Assembly: GCA_958295665.1 (NCBI GenBank)
Contig: OY282560.1
Span: 209,172,420-209,236,419 of the forward strand
Direction: 5' to 3'
DNA: 64,000 nt
DNA from: Tipula vernalis
Taxonomy: Eukaryota; Arthropoda; Insecta; Diptera; Tipulidae
In this document: positions 10,297 through 22,899 of the stretch, in pieces
How positions within the stretch are numbered: position 1 is the first letter of the stretch
How the letters are laid out: each line of letters opens with the position of its first letter
Notes under the pieces: generated by a model
What the model saw: the letters and a program-made list of their open reading frames with translations, nothing else
The model's database searches: none
Told to the model about the DNA's origin: nothing
Program-made: the position numbers and the translations under genes

Positions 10297-13200
10297 TTGA
10301 TTGAGGAGTTTAGTTGGGAATTTTCGGGTAATTATACTGAGTGGCCTTCATTTTTTGATTTATACTCAAAAACCATTCATGAATCTCGAAGACTCAGTGC
10401 CGCTCAAAAGTTCCAGTACTTGAAGAGTTTGCTGGATGGACAAGCTGCATCACTACTGCGACATCTTCTGGTAACCAAAAACAATTATAAGATTGCCTTA
10501 ACCAAATTACAAGATCGTTACGACCGCAAGCGACATATTATAGCAGCATTCATCCGTAAATTCATTGAGCAAACCAAACATCCATCACTCAAACGCAAAC
10601 GCTTTAAAGAAATTGATGCATACCTCCGAAGAAGTTGTTCGCGGGTTGGAAGCGTTAGGAAGCTGTGCAGAAGCCAGGGACCCATGGCTAATTTACCTTC
10701 TTCTAGAAAAATTAGACGATAAAACTAGAGCTGCAAGGGCATATCACTCTACGGATTCAGAAGATCCAAAATTTGTTGATTTAATAAAATTCCTATCGCG
10801 TCGTATTGATGCATTTGAAACTATTACAAGTACGACTAAGCGTTATTCGTCAAGAAATGATGCAAGCGGTCACGTTACAACTCAAAATGATGAATCGTCT
10901 TTATCTTCGGCTACATTAAGTTACAAGTGTGCGTATTGCTCAAGTCAAGACCATTCAGTGTTACAGTGCGACAAATTTCGAGCGTTGGACACTGACAAAC
11001 GTATTCAATTCATTCGACGACGATCATCGTTGTTTTAATTGCTTAAGCAAAAGCCATCAAGTTTCCAGATCTTCCAGTCATCGAAATTGTCAGAAGTGCA
11101 ATCGGCGCCATCATACATTATTACACGAAATGCAAACAGCATCATATAGCGTTTCTATAACTGATGAAGTACTTTCTGATAAAGTAGTAACTGATAAGAC
11201 GACAAGTTCAATGGAATGACAGCTGTTTGCAATTCAGTCAGTCAATGCTTAGCAGTGTTGCCTATAATATCACTAAAGGTAATCAATTCAACGGGTGGTG
11301 TCTCAAGATGCCAAGCTCTCCTGGACTCGGGCTCATAAATAAGCTTGATTACTAACTCATGTGTGCAACGCTTAAATCTCAACAAGGAATATTCCAGCCT
11401 TTCAATTAGTGGAGTGGGACAATCTAACTCAGAAAAGACCAAAGGATTAATGCGACTCAGTATAAAAACGGAGAATCAAACCATACTGCAAATGGTTGCA
11501 TTCGTATTACCAATAATCTGGGCTGATCCACAGCTTAACCAGAAATCCGAAGTAGATATCCTAACTGGAGCAGATTTCTTCTTTGAAATTACTCGCGATG
11601 GTATCAAACGCAAACTATACTTGCAAAATAACATATTTGTGTGGGTGGTAGCTGGTCGTAAATCAAACCATCACTGGATCACTGTGAAGCAAGAGAAAAA
11701 CACCAATTTACTCAAACCGATGAAATTACGTTTAACATTAATTTGCCTCATCATGCGGTGCATTCGAAGCGGACAGCGTTACCAGATGCAAGTCGTTTAT
11801 TCGACCCAGTTGGATGGGCGGCTCCGGTGGTTATAAGAATGAAAATTTTCGTGCAGCAACTATGGATCTTGAGTGGTACGACCCGCTACCAGATAACTTA
11901 AAAACCGAGCGGTTGCAATTACGGGAAGATTTATTGCTGGCAAATAGCATGTTAATCCCTCGATATTTAACTACGATAAGTACTTCGATAATAGAATTAC
12001 ATGGATTCCGTGATGCAAGCAAGCTCGCTTACGCAGCTGCTGTGTATTTTAAGATATCTCTGCGCAACGGTAAAGGCATACCTAGGAACAGCATCTTGAT
12101 ATCCCTAAACCCGTTCCTAGACGAAAATCATGTTTTACGTGTGGGAAGCAGACTCGAAAATAGTGAATGCACATATGACAAGAAACATCCAATAATCATT
12201 CATTCCACTTCCACGATTGTCAAACCGATTTTATTTGACATTCATCTGCGATACAAACATGCTGGTCCATCATTACTCGTAAGTATACTGAGACAAACAT
12301 TTTGGATGCCAACAATTAAAAGCAAGGCCTAAGGGCTTGTTCGTAACTATGTAATCTGTCAAAGTAACAAGGCATCTCTACGTAGCCAAATAATGGCAAA
12401 CTTACCTAGTGCACTTGTTATTGCAGCTAGGCCATTTGTAAACTGTGGCGTGGACTATGCTGGCCTACTAGATTTTCATTTCATAAAGGGACGAGGACAA
12501 CGAACGTACCACGGCTATATGTGTATATTCGTTTGCTTAACAACAAAGGCGGTGCATATCGAGTTTGCTACTGACCTAACCAGCGAGTGTTTTGTCGCGG
12601 CTCTTAAACGCTTTGTGGCACGTCGCGGTGTGCCACAGAATATGTTCAGCGATAACGGTCGAAACTTTATTGGAGCTGAAGCAAAGCTGAAACAACATTT
12701 TCATAAACTATCTGCTAATAGATGTCCTCAGGTTTTCAACTACGGCCTTTATTAAGTGGCACTTTAACCCACCCCAAGCTCCGCACTTTGGTGGAATATG
12801 GGAGTCTGCGGTAAAGGCAACGAAATTTCACCTAAAGAGGGTACTTGGAAACAGCATCCTCACAATAAAAAAAATTGTAATATTGCAGACTGAAGTGGAG
12901 GGAATATTGAATAGTAGACCACTGTGTACTACAACTGATCCAGATATAGAAATGCTTACACCATCGCACTTCCTGTTTGGTCATAGCGAGGAAAAGATAC
13001 CCGAAAAGGATTTATTCGAACACAAATTATCTCATTTAACCCGATGGCAAATGATTCAAAAAATAACTCAACATTTTTGGAACCGGTACCACCTAGAGTA
13101 TTTAAGCACTCTTCAAACAAGAAACAAATGGCGCAATGTGAAACACGAGAAACACGTTCCATCCTGTAGGTGGCCATTGGGGAGAGTAACGGAAGAGCAT

Positions 13201-13457
13201 CCTGAACCAGATGGGTATATTCAGGTTGTCACACTCAAAACAGCTGGTGGCATGCTACAACGTCCAATTCACAAGATATGTGTTTTACCTGTATCCGACC
13301 CGGAACCTGATAATTCGTTCGAAATAGATCAACCGATCGATTCCAGAAAAATTCGACATCAATAGTGAGCGATTTACTACAGGAAAAACACATCACAATT
13401 AACTAAATCAAACAGAAGAAAAATTATATTGAACCAGGAGGTTCAAGGTGGGGGGAA
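10297..13457 (+). pseudogene. BEL/Pao LTR retrotransposon, gag-pol internal region (RT deleted)
   Basis: Domains in order: Gag DUF1759 (FSGNYTEWPSFFDLYSKTI, 10,312-10,560); Gag zinc knuckles (YKCAYCSSQDH, RCFNCLSKSHQ, 10,920-11,130); aspartic protease-like DUF1758 (LLDSGS, GADFFFEI, 11,310-11,600); then a jump straight to the Pao post-RT region (SRLFDPVGWAAPV, 11,790; ELHGFRDASKLAYAA RNase H start, 11,995). The integrase H2C2 region follows (12,090-12,360), then the rve core with D in GVDYAG (12,440) and D in FSDNGRNF (12,650), and the C-terminal DUF5641 (NSRPLCTTTDPDIEMLTPSHFL... 12,905-13,365). The reverse transcriptase and its YxDD are absent and several frames are broken. A polypurine tract (about 13,446-13,457) precedes the 3' LTR. 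The element cannot be autonomous. Confidence 0.85.
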
Positions 13458-13820
13458 TGTTAAGGACAGAAAAACACTACATTTAATTTATATGCACTTT
13501 ATTTTTATAAGTTTGTTTTCCAATTTATTTTTGTTGTTGTTGGCCATTTGGGTTTAACCTAATAATACTTACCTTTAGGAATCAAAGAATACGTTCTCCC
13601 TGGATGAGTCTGCTGGAAACTATTAACTCCAAAACTAGTTCACTATAATGATCACTATATTTACCTGCACTAAATAAAGGAACATACCACGTTTAACTGT
13701 CATATAAACTGACAGTAGTTGTTAAACTCATGCACGGAAAGCAAAATAAATATTTATAATGTTCTAATTCGAATACTTCCATCTGTGATAAAATTAGTTT
13801 ACTAATACCAAATAATGCCA
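13458..13820 (+). repeat. Probable 3' LTR of the BEL/Pao element
   Basis: It starts TGTTAAGGACAG immediately after a purine-rich tract (AGGTGGGGGGAA), the usual position of a 3' LTR. It contains AATAAA-type signals near 13,672 and 13,745. The right boundary is uncertain, because no 5' LTR remains in the window for comparison; the sequence upstream of gag is a minisatellite instead. Confidence 0.5.
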
Positions 13821-13828
13821 ACATACAC

Positions 13829-14503
13829 TGCGTTCCATTGGAAACAATTTGCTACTGCCAAGTACTTGTGAGTAGATGTTCAGTGGAACGCAAATTTTTG
13901 TGGCAATAGTAAAACATAACCTCAATTTAAATAAAACTGCTAGATTTTAATAAAAAATACGTTGTTCTATTAATAATAATTAATAATAATAAGTAATAAA
14001 ACATTAAACAACAAAATAGTTAAAATATTTTTACGATTTAACAATTGCGCCTCGCATCACAAACATAAACAAAAATGTTTTGTTTTTAACCCTAATCAAA
14101 CCAACACATTTTTGTTATGCCAGTAAATTCGAATTCTAATCAAATAATTTACGAAAATTTTTGCAGAGAATGGGTAGAGCTGTCAAGTACGTTGTAGGGA
14201 AATGTTTCAATATAAAATACATACAAGTTTATAACTAAATTAACGTTATTTTGAAAATCGATGCATTTATCAAACGAGCCAAAAAGGCACACCTTGGTTG
14301 GTTTAGGGTTAAAAATTGACGTTTCGCACAACCAAAATTGGTATAGAGCCATCTATTAGAATTTTTTAAACTAAAATCCCTCTTTCGTTAATTATATGCG
14401 TAACTACTTCTAACAACTACACCATCACTTGAGCATGAGTAATTGCGAGTAGATACAAGTACTTGTGAGTATTTGTTTAACGCCAATGGAACACGCTTAT
14501 AAT
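13829..14503. mobile_element. MITE-like repeat with TIR GTTCCATTGG
   Basis: The left end (GCGTTCCATTGG) and right end (reverse complement GCGTGTTCCATTGG) are inverted repeats about 670 bp apart. The first 66 bp form a small unit that is itself nearly palindromic at its borders (GCGTTCCATTGG ... CAGTGGAACGC) and contains AAGTACTTGTGAGTA. The same AAGTACTTGTGAGTA stands near the right end (14,458-14,472), and a diverged relative lies at 17,868-17,935. There is no coding capacity. No clear target duplication was found, so the element status is an inference. Confidence 0.45.
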
Positions 14504-17500
14504 TATGTAAACGTGACGTCATCACAAAAAAAAAACAACAAAAATAAAAATAATTTCTCGATTTGTGTGAGATTGTCGGTCGCGTTTTGGTTTTTGGTTG
14601 GTTTTTGATTCTCGATGGTGGCGGACGTATTTCAAATCAACACACAAATTAATTATAACTCAGAATAAAACAATTACAAAATAGAAACTCGGTTGTTTAT
14701 TTATTTGTACACAATACAAAACTTAACATTTTAATTGCTTCAATCCATGAACTTTTATATATTTTATTATTATTACTTAATTGGAGCTTCGTGAATATAA
14801 GCACAAGTAGGCCAGATTACTACCTATTATTGCTTGTTATTTGCACCCAGTCACATCGAAATAAAAGCATTGATTCTCGGCTTGTTAAGGGATAATATCC
14901 CCGTACTGTTAAGAATAAAAATACTTAATTAGCCCCGGCGAAAACGATGCAGAACTCTATAACTTCGTAAATGATGTTGAGGATTTACCCCCAGCAATAG
15001 CCCAATGCAAGCAGTACCGGCTCCAAACAAAGTGATTTAGCAAAACAGGTCCAGTAAATTGTTCTTGTTTAGTCGCAAAATGACAAGCGCAGTTTAGTTA
15101 ATCGTATTTTGCTGTTTTTAAAACTATATTGTTGATGGAAATATTTAAATTTCTGTTATGTGACAATGTTAAGTGATTTCTGTTATATGACTTCCGATTT
15201 TCCCCTCCTTCTCATACCAAGAGTCTTGAATCTCATGGTTTGTTGCTAAGTATTTTTGATAGGTATCCGTGATCAAATGCTAAATCAACAAATTTTTAAG
15301 TAAATTGCTCAATACTTTTGCGTAACTTACATACATTTGGATGGCCTAAAATTTAATTCATCATATTTTAATGATTTTGGTTTTGTAATGTTGCCAAATT
15401 AGGTTGTATATGAACTGACATTTTTTTTCTATGTTTTTGAAATAAATTTACTATCAGAAGATATATTGGGAGCGTACAAAATATTCACACTCAAAATTTA
15501 GCGGCCTTGCAAATATTGCGCCCTGCGCTACTGCCCAGCAAAGGTTTGTATAAAGTTCAAAGGAGAAAAAACATTTTGTACAGAATATATCTTTAAAGAG
15601 GTGGCTATATATGGAATACCACAAAAACAGATGAAATTTTTATTGAACTGCTGATACCTTTCAATGTGTAAATGTACAAATTTGGAAGAATTTCAAGACG
15701 AAGATTCCGAACTTTACACCGCTAAAAGTACAACAGAAGAAACGGGTCTCAAGCACGGCATGTACTGACTTGAAAAAGTAAAATTAACGGAAAGAATAAA
15801 AACCCTACAACTGCAAACGTGTCAACGCTATGTAGAATGTAGGTTGAAGCAAAACCAAAATATAGTTCTAGAGCAGGATTTTGTAGGATTCTGGAATTCT
15901 ACATCTAATGCTTGTATTTCCTCATCCAATTCAACAATAAGAATTTTTTGGGCAAAATAAAAAAAAAAAAACAAAAATCTGAATAGAAAAGGTGCAAAAT
16001 ATCACGATTATAAAATTAACACGTACACCATTTTATTTTTACACATAACAAATGGAACTTGATACACGATTCTATATATGAAATTAAAAATAACGAAACC
16101 AATAAATGTTGAGCCATTGCACGTAATAAAAGAACGATGGAAGAAACCATTTTTTATCCAACGTATACCTAGCAACAACACAAAATGTTAAAAGTTTATC
16201 AATAAGTCCAATCTATACTCGTATATCAATTTTATATATTTTTATTATATACACGTAAGACGTTGTTACCATATATACCTTTATAAAATCGTTGTTTTTC
16301 TCAAAATGTCTTGTGCACATAGGAATTATCGATATAGATTCAGGCAGTTTAAATGTTAAATTTTTTTATTGGACGATTCTGAGTTAAAAAAATCGTTTAA
16401 TATTGTGATATCAAATGTTTATCGCATCACACCACTATCTTGATTTTCAATGGCGGTCTCTTGAATATAATTTTAAACTACAAAAATATCCAATCATGTG
16501 TTTGTCATCTCGATTTAAGAACATATAGACAAACAAATTTGTCGATCACAAGACACATGAAGTAATTATTCTAATCAATGGCAAAACTATGGTTTAGAGT
16601 TACAGCAAGTTTTTATTTTTCTATATTGAGTCTTATATAGTCAGGGTCACACCTTAATGCTATCTATACATAAAAAAAAAAAAAATCAAATAAAAAACTG
16701 TTCATTATAAAGATTTTTATTTATTTAAATTATAAACGTTATTAAGATGATGGAGTTGGAATTATTGACGCACTCACAGGAGATAGCAAATTAATCATAG
16801 ACATGCAAATGACTTAGAATTATATACGAAGTCCGAGATGTTGTTTATAACATAAAAAATAATGAAAGAAAGTTTGGAGACAGTTAATATTATGTAAGTA
16901 TGTTTATGTATTGTAGTTAGACATATGTACATTTTTATATTATTACGAATATTATTTGGTTGGGTAATGAGGAAATTGATGATGAACAGTTTGGAAAAAA
17001 TTAATGTATCGAAAAATTATCTTTTATTACCCACTTTATGTAATTCTTAATTCCATCTGTAATTTGTTTACTCAAATTAACATCCATAATTTACTTTCGA
17101 ATGTTTGTATTTTTTATTACCACCGAAAACATCAAACTTTGGTTAAATAGCACTATGTACTATTATCTAATGCAATTGTACTTGGAAAGAATTCAGCAGA
17201 CTCTAAACTAAAAGCACGAATTCGATGGAGTTAACAATTTGGCACATCGAGTTAAAGCTATCTCTAGTTTACAGCAAAATCTTCATATTGTCTGTAATTA
17301 TTGTATTTAACACATTAGTTTAACTCAATTCAAAATGTATGGTACATGAGCTTGCAAAAGTTGTTATAATTCGGCTTTCATCAAGAAATTTCAGAATTTT
17401 AAAAAATCGAAGCCTAATAGCAAATAACAAATACTAAAACTACAAAAGTTGGTTCAGTAGAATGACGAAAATTTTAAATGTCTACGAAAATTAAGAAATT

Positions 17501-18150
17501 CTTCATTTAATGAATAAAATTTTCTAAATTTTGTCTAATTGTAAGCTGGATGGTTTAGTATTTGGTGGTAACGTGCTGGTCTTTTGATTTCTAAACAAAT
17601 AGCTGAAGAATAAATAGCGGGTGTTTAGAGCTTGTTAATTTGTCGATTGGGCTAGCGTCGACTCCCCATAATCTAGATGCTTCTTACTGCTAATTAGTCA
17701 GAACAACCAAAACGCATAATATATATAATAATGTCAAATAATAGAAACGATAACTCGGTTTTCTTTCGTCATATTTAGCTGATCAGGATATGCAATGAAG
17801 CGATTGAACCATCTCGTTTGCTTTTGGGTGATACAACCATCCACCAAAGAGGGAGACATATCATTCAATAGCTGTCTTCCAATGGGACAAATTTGCTACT
17901 AGTAATGCTTGTGAGTAAATACCAAGTGGGACGGAAATTTACACCATCAATTTAGTATGTGTAGCTGCGACTTTACAAGTAATTCGTAGTATGTAGTTTG
18001 CTCACTTCATAGGAATACAGTTAATAAAAGCAGGAATGACGCTAACGGATAGCCGAGAATAGGTTCAAAATAGTAAGAAAACACGAAAACTTCCTTTAAT
18101 ACAAAGGAGCAAATAATAATAAAGCAAATTGGCAGATTAACGTGCGAACG
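14504..18150. other. Long AT-rich stretch without recognisable genes
   Basis: No domain, RNA gene or terminal repeat was recognised. It contains an isolated palindromic CRE-like octamer TGACGTCA at 14,514-14,521 next to poly-A. A 68-bp relative of the GTTCCATTGG/ACTTGTGAGTA repeat occurs at 17,868-17,935. Confidence 0.5.
17868..17935 (+). repeat. Third copy of the GTTCCATTGG / CTTGTGAGTA short repeat
   Basis: This stretch shares the layout of 13,830-13,895: TTTGCTACT about 18 bp after the left border, then CTTGTGAGTA, then an AGTGGGACG-type right border. Divergence is substantial but the spacing is kept. Confidence 0.4.
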
Positions 18151-18151
18151 A

Positions 18152-18388
18152 ATGGATGGAAATGGTACACCAATTCAAGAAATATCTGCAAAGCTTCCCC
18201 GGAGTTTGGTAGTGGAAAGTCATGGTATTATTCCTGATGTAGATACATATAACTTCCTCTCAGCAGGTCATGACGATTGGGCTAACAGTATCAACATTCA
18301 ACATAAACATAATGGTGTTACCATTTACTGGTTGTATTTAAGGATTGGGATGTTTCGATCTAATTTGCTCAATCACTCCCAAAATTAA
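18152..18388 (+). CDS. Unidentified ORF, 78 aa
   Basis: An open frame with a fairly protein-like composition (DGNGTPIQEISAKLPRSL, SHGIIPDVDTYNFLSAGHDD) and a hydrophobic C-terminal part. I recognise no family. It lies 300 bp upstream of a LINE ORF1 and may be a fragment of a decayed element. Confidence 0.2.
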   Translation: MDGNGTPIQEISAKLPRSLVVESHGIIPDVDTYNFLSAGHDDWANSINIQHKHNGVTIYWLYLRIGMFRSNLLNHSQN

Positions 18389-18684
18389 AACTTGAAGAAA
18401 ACATCTATACTAATTGATTTTGTTTACATCAGGTGCCCAATGCTTGTCCAGCCCGATTAGTGGGGCACAAAAAGAAGTAGAATTCGTATATTTTACGTGT
18501 TAAAATACGTAAAGCCTATACACTTATAGGGTCTAGAATCCTTAAAAACGTGTTTCACAATCCCTTATTAAATTTAATTCATATTTGTATAATTTTTTTA
18601 ACGTGAAAGGCATTTAAAAATAAACGTAGCAAAATCGATGCCGGTTTTGTTTTACCGCTACGGAACCAATTCAATGTATAGATA

Positions 18685-19583
18685 TTGAAAGAACCTCAGG
18701 AAGCATCAACAACGAACGAGCATGAATCTAACCGCAATTCCGTTAAAAAATTAAAAATACCACCTATAACGTCTCAATTGACATCGGCTGATATACATAT
18801 TGCAGCAAAACAAATTAATTTTACATATTGTAATATTAAAAATATGACTACAAGAGTTAAAATCTTTGTTTACGATTTAAAATATTATAATTCGCTTGCA
18901 CAGGAGCTGAAAAGCCATAATAAGGAATATTATTCATATACCTACGTTAGATCAAAACAAATTTTTAAGATTTGTACTATACGGACTTCCGCCTTTGTCA
19001 GACAATGAAGTTGAGTTACATTTGAAAGGAAGTAGCCTTATTCCAGTGCCAGTTCGCAAAATTTAGCCTCGCAAGAAAAGATACAAAAGATGCAATTTAC
19101 TTTATTAGTTTTAAAAAGGGTACAATTAATCAGGGTAGCCTGAATCAAAGCCATAACCGCATTTATCATATTATATGCAAATGGGAAATTGTACATTCTA
19201 CAACCAAACGGCCAACCCAATGTTTTCGGAGCTTTAGGTATGAACATACTATATAAAACTGCAATATGAAACAAATATGCAACTATTGTTCCTTGGACCA
19301 CGGTGATACTTATGTAGAATGCCCATTAAAAGACGAGACCAGTAAACTTATTTGTGCCAACTGCAAAGCAAACCACGCAGCCAATTCTATTATTTGTCCG
19401 GGACGTAATGAATATCTCCAAATTCGACGGGAATTAAATAACCGCAACATGGTAAAACAAACAATTTATTCAGAAGAATTTTCTCTTCAAGCTAGAAACT
19501 TCCCTCTGCCAAATACTAATTTTACAAACACTAATTGTAATAATTTTATACAACAACTACAAATCCAACTGGTAACTCGTTAA
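18685..19583 (+). pseudogene. Jockey-type LINE ORF1 (Gag-like, PRE_C2HC and CCHC knuckles)
   Basis: The first part (18,685-18,960) matches the jockey Gag region, where a short nucleic-acid-binding domain is read as KIFVYDLKYYNSLAQELKS and YYSYTYVRSKQIFKI. A frame change near 18,970 is followed by LYGLPPLSDNEVELHLKGSS and then a PRE_C2HC-like segment. From 19,266 the frame encodes zinc-knuckle repeats (CNYCSLDHGDTYVECP, CANCKANHAANSIICPG). At least two frame breaks are present. ORF1 is followed at about 19,690 by the endonuclease ORF2 of the same element. Confidence 0.7.
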
Positions 19584-19689
19584 ATTCAAATTTATTTAAT
19601 GCGGTCGAGCTGTTTGCAATATTTAGTGAGCTAGTAGAAGGTCTTAAACGTTGTTCATCGAAAGAGGGACTAATAAAATTCTTAAAATT

Positions 19690-20418
19690 TGTACGTGGAA
19701 TGTCCATAGTGTCAAAGACAAAAAGCATGCATGAACTGGAATTTTATTTAAAATAATCATGATGTTGATATCCTCTTATTAACGGAAACATAACCCTTTA
19801 TTATTTCAAATTATATATTTTATCTTAGAGATAGCGATGACCCAATTGGCGATGGTGTTGGTATTACTACTCGCAATTAGAAAAGGCATCGCACATTAAC
19901 AAATTCAAGATTTTTCATTTAACTGTATTGATTGTATCGATTGAAAATAACAAAACTGTTAAGCTCTTTCTTATTATTGCTCAAAATCTAACAAGAATAC
20001 ATTTCAATAAACTGTCCAATCGAAATGAATCTTATAATGCTGGAGGAGACTTTAATTGTAGGCCTAGCTTTTGGCACTGTCAACGTAAAAACAAAGGTGG
20101 TAGAACATTTTACAATTATTCAATTATTAACGATAACTACATAATCTTAGCACCCGAATGACCAATACATTATAACCCTGTTGGTGCACCAAGTGTATTA
20201 GATATTTTTATTACCAACAATCAAAATCTGGTAGTTGATGTCAGAACCCTATTCTATAGTAAATAAGTAATTGTAATGTGTAGTGTACCTTAAACCTATT
20301 CAACATCGGTTAACACATGATTATGATGGGCTAACTTAAAATACACAGCTACTAATTGGGAATTATATCAAAACGAAATAAGTCAAACTCTTTCTGCAAT
20401 TAATGTACTTATCGAGAC
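19690..20418 (+). pseudogene. Jockey-type LINE ORF2, endonuclease domain only
   Basis: It opens with an N-terminal endonuclease motif (FLKICTWNVHSVKDK). It continues with LLLTETLP and, at 20,044-20,225, GGDFNCRPSFWHC, FYNYSIINDN and APSVLDIFITNNQNL, the conserved EEP endonuclease stretch. The following linker (TATNWELYQNEISQTLSAIN, 20,345-20,405) is almost identical to the minus-strand copy at 45.2 kb, so both are the same family. Homology ends at about 20,415, where Ulp1-type transposon sequence begins; the reverse transcriptase is missing. Stops and frameshifts are present. Confidence 0.7.
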
Positions 20419-20429
20419 TGTGACGAGGA

Positions 20430-20939
20430 AAATGAATTTTCAAACCTATTCCACCGTATTTCGTTAGATATCAAGGAATTCTAAACAATACTTAAAATGA
20501 AATTAAATATTGCGACGAAGGTAAACCCAATAAATTATTTTGCGATGATTTCATAACATTCTGTACAAAAAAATATCTGCGTTTTTTACCATTTTGGGCC
20601 ACTGTTTTCCTTCGAAAATTTAAAGTGGAAAGTAGAATCTGAAATGCAACAGCGGAAAGCTGGTTTAACTTATTAAAAAATAATTTAATAAATGAGTGCT
20701 TTCTAGAATTAGGCCGTTTTATAGATGTTTTGCGAGATAAAATAAATTTAACTTTAAAATCTGTTGAGTTTGCTCCTCATTTGAAGTCTAAAAAACGATT
20801 CCAAAAATTAGAAAATGTTTTGCGAGAAAATACGCCAAACTCGACGACAACTAGAAAAGTTGGAGTAGAAAAAGAATCAAAACTACTCTCAAATACTCTG
20901 GTAATCGAGCATTACGGAGTTTTCTGCTTCCGAAATTAA
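20430..20939 (+). pseudogene. Fragment of a transposase of the Ulp1-carrying transposon type
   Basis: One frame, with a few stops, covers DEENEFSNLFHRISLDIKE, then FITFCTKKYLRFLPFWATVF, then NATAESWFNLLKNNLI and LGRFIDVLRDKI. The NATAESWF..LK block and the preceding FLPFW block align with NALVESYFGSVKHN and FYPFYLYF-like segments in the minus-strand gene at 63.5 kb, which continues into a Ulp1 protease. So this is likely the same type of element. Elements with a transposase fused to Ulp1 include the Kyakuja-Dileera-Zisupton group; whether this belongs there is not established. Confidence 0.45.
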
Positions 20940-21759
20940 ATGCCTGTTGCCGAATGCCTGGTAGTTATTATCAAAAAATGATAAATGGAGACTATAAAAT
21001 TATATTGAATACTTGTCACCTTCAATTTTTATAATTTATTTGAAACTTATTTTTACTTCTTATTTGTTTCTCTTATACCAGTCTTTTTGATAAATTTTTT
21101 TTGCCGATTGAAGCAGTATACGTTTCTATTAACCTTTTGATAAAAGGTAAAAATTATATTTGTTTGAATCAATACCAAATCATCAAAATATTTCGGAACA
21201 AAAATATTTATAAAGCGGTAGAAGAAAATACTCAGCTTTAGTTACTAGTTACTTCTAACAAACAGAGGCTCGCGGAACGTAATAATCCCAATTTGCGAAA
21301 ACAACCATTTCGTTTTAGCTATTTTGGACTTTGAAAAATCGGTGATCATTACCTATGACCCATTAGCTCCTGGCTCATTCATTAGCTTCAAACAGCATTT
21401 GTTCTCATGTCACACCCTGATCCAAAACCAACATGTTTCGCAAAGAGGAGGAAACTTTTACAGTGCAGCGAGGTGGAAACCCAGTACCGACGGTATTGTT
21501 GAGTGAGCGAGCGGGCTCAACACCGTCAATATCCAGCGACCGCAATGCCTCAACAGCTGGAAACTTGGCCGTTGTTGCATATAAAACTACAAATGTCAGT
21601 GTTATTGCCACCACAGCGGTAAACTATAGTTCATTCGAACGGAGCAGTAAGTTACTCCGATCGCTTAAGTCCTGTCCAATACCCTGAGATCGCGAAATGA
21701 CTTGGACTAGTTCAACATTGGATTTTCATGATAAGAACCTACATTTAGGGATGCAATAT
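20940..21759. other. Unassigned, including a moderately GC-rich open frame
   Basis: A plus frame at 21,433-21,687 (84 codons, Ser/Thr/Ala-rich, starting MFRKEEETFTVQRGGNPVP) is overlapped by an open minus frame and matches nothing I recognise. It may be a short piece of a retroelement. The rest is AT-rich without features. Confidence 0.3.
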
Positions 21760-22700
21760 GTCCCGGGCCGATCTTGGGGCCCGATTGAGAATTTTTTTAA
21801 TATCCAACCTTACACGATCTTACATATCTATCTTTTTAAGATAGAGGGGATTGCCCTCTACCCTTATTAATGTATATCCACCTGTTTACCCTTATTAATG
21901 TATGTCCAATATTTTTAATATCCAAATTATACGGACTTAGATATATTGATACATTACGTCTGTCCTATGTCACTTATCTTCTAGATTTTTGAAAGTTGTA
22001 ACATTTCTAAGATAGAGGCGATTGCCCTTTACCCTTATTGATACATGTCCACTTGGGTACGATCTTTGGGCCAGATTGAGAATTTTTTTAATATCCAACT
22101 TTATACAAACTTACATATAGGAACGCAACACGTGTGTCCTAAGTCACTTATCTTCTAGATTTTTGAAAGTTGTAACATTTCTAAGATAGGGGCGATTGCC
22201 CTTTACCCTTATTGATATATGTCCATTTGGGTACGATCTTGGGGCCAGATTGAGAATTTTTTTAATATCCAACCTTATACAAACTCACATATAGGAACGC
22301 AACACGTCTGTCCTAAGTCACTTATCTTCTAGATTTTTGAAAGTTGCAACATTTGTAAGATAGCTCTTTATCCTTATTGATATATGTCCAATTGGGGTAC
22401 GATATTTGGGCCAGACGGAGGCATTTTTTAATATCTAACTTTATGCTAATATACAAACTACTTAATTTCTTTATATGAATTTACATATAGGGAAGCAAAA
22501 CGTCCGCCTAAGTCATTTGTCTGCTAGATTTTTGAATGTGTTTTTGTGTTTAAGTTAGTGACATCGCCCACTATCCTGAATGACGTCTTTATCATTGTTT
22601 CAGGATAGAATGGTTCTCTGACTGTCTGTAAAACTTGTCGCCACTTAGTTACGATCTTTTGGACCAGATTGAGTAATTTTTATATATCACTTTTCTAAAG
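21760..22700. repeat. Tandem satellite, unit about 174 bp, five to six copies
   Basis: The marker GATTGAGAATTTTTTTAATATCC recurs near 21,785, 22,076, 22,250 and in degraded form near 21,905, 22,415 and 22,670. Each unit also carries CACTTATCTTCTAGATTTTTG and a GTACGATCTTGGGGCC block. Spacing is 168-174 bp in the middle of the array; the first unit is shortened and the last is diverged and longer. Confidence 0.8.
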
Positions 22701-22831
22701 AACTTTGATTTTTTAGATTGTTTTTTTTTTGGACAATTTAAATTAAAACTGAAGTTTATTTAGAAGTTTTTTCGTAAATTTAAATTGAGAGATTTATTTT
22801 TCGTACTAATACATTCACAGGAAAATCAATG

Positions 22832-22881
22832 TTTAGGACAAACTTCACACATTTGTGCAGTCGCATGAAGTTTGTCCTAAA
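22832..22881. repeat. 16-bp perfect hairpin before the Tc1 element
   Basis: Positions 22,832-22,847 (TTTAGGACAAACTTCA) and 22,866-22,881 are exact reverse complements around an 18-base loop. A further TTTGTCCTAAA follows directly. This repeats the end-type sequence of the adjacent Tc1-like element and may be its terminal region. Confidence 0.65.
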
Positions 22882-22899
22882 TTTGTCCTAAAAGTACAA

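Noticed and set aside
14514..14521. CRE palindrome TGACGTCA as a promoter
   Set aside because: A single octamer without a gene or other promoter elements nearby.
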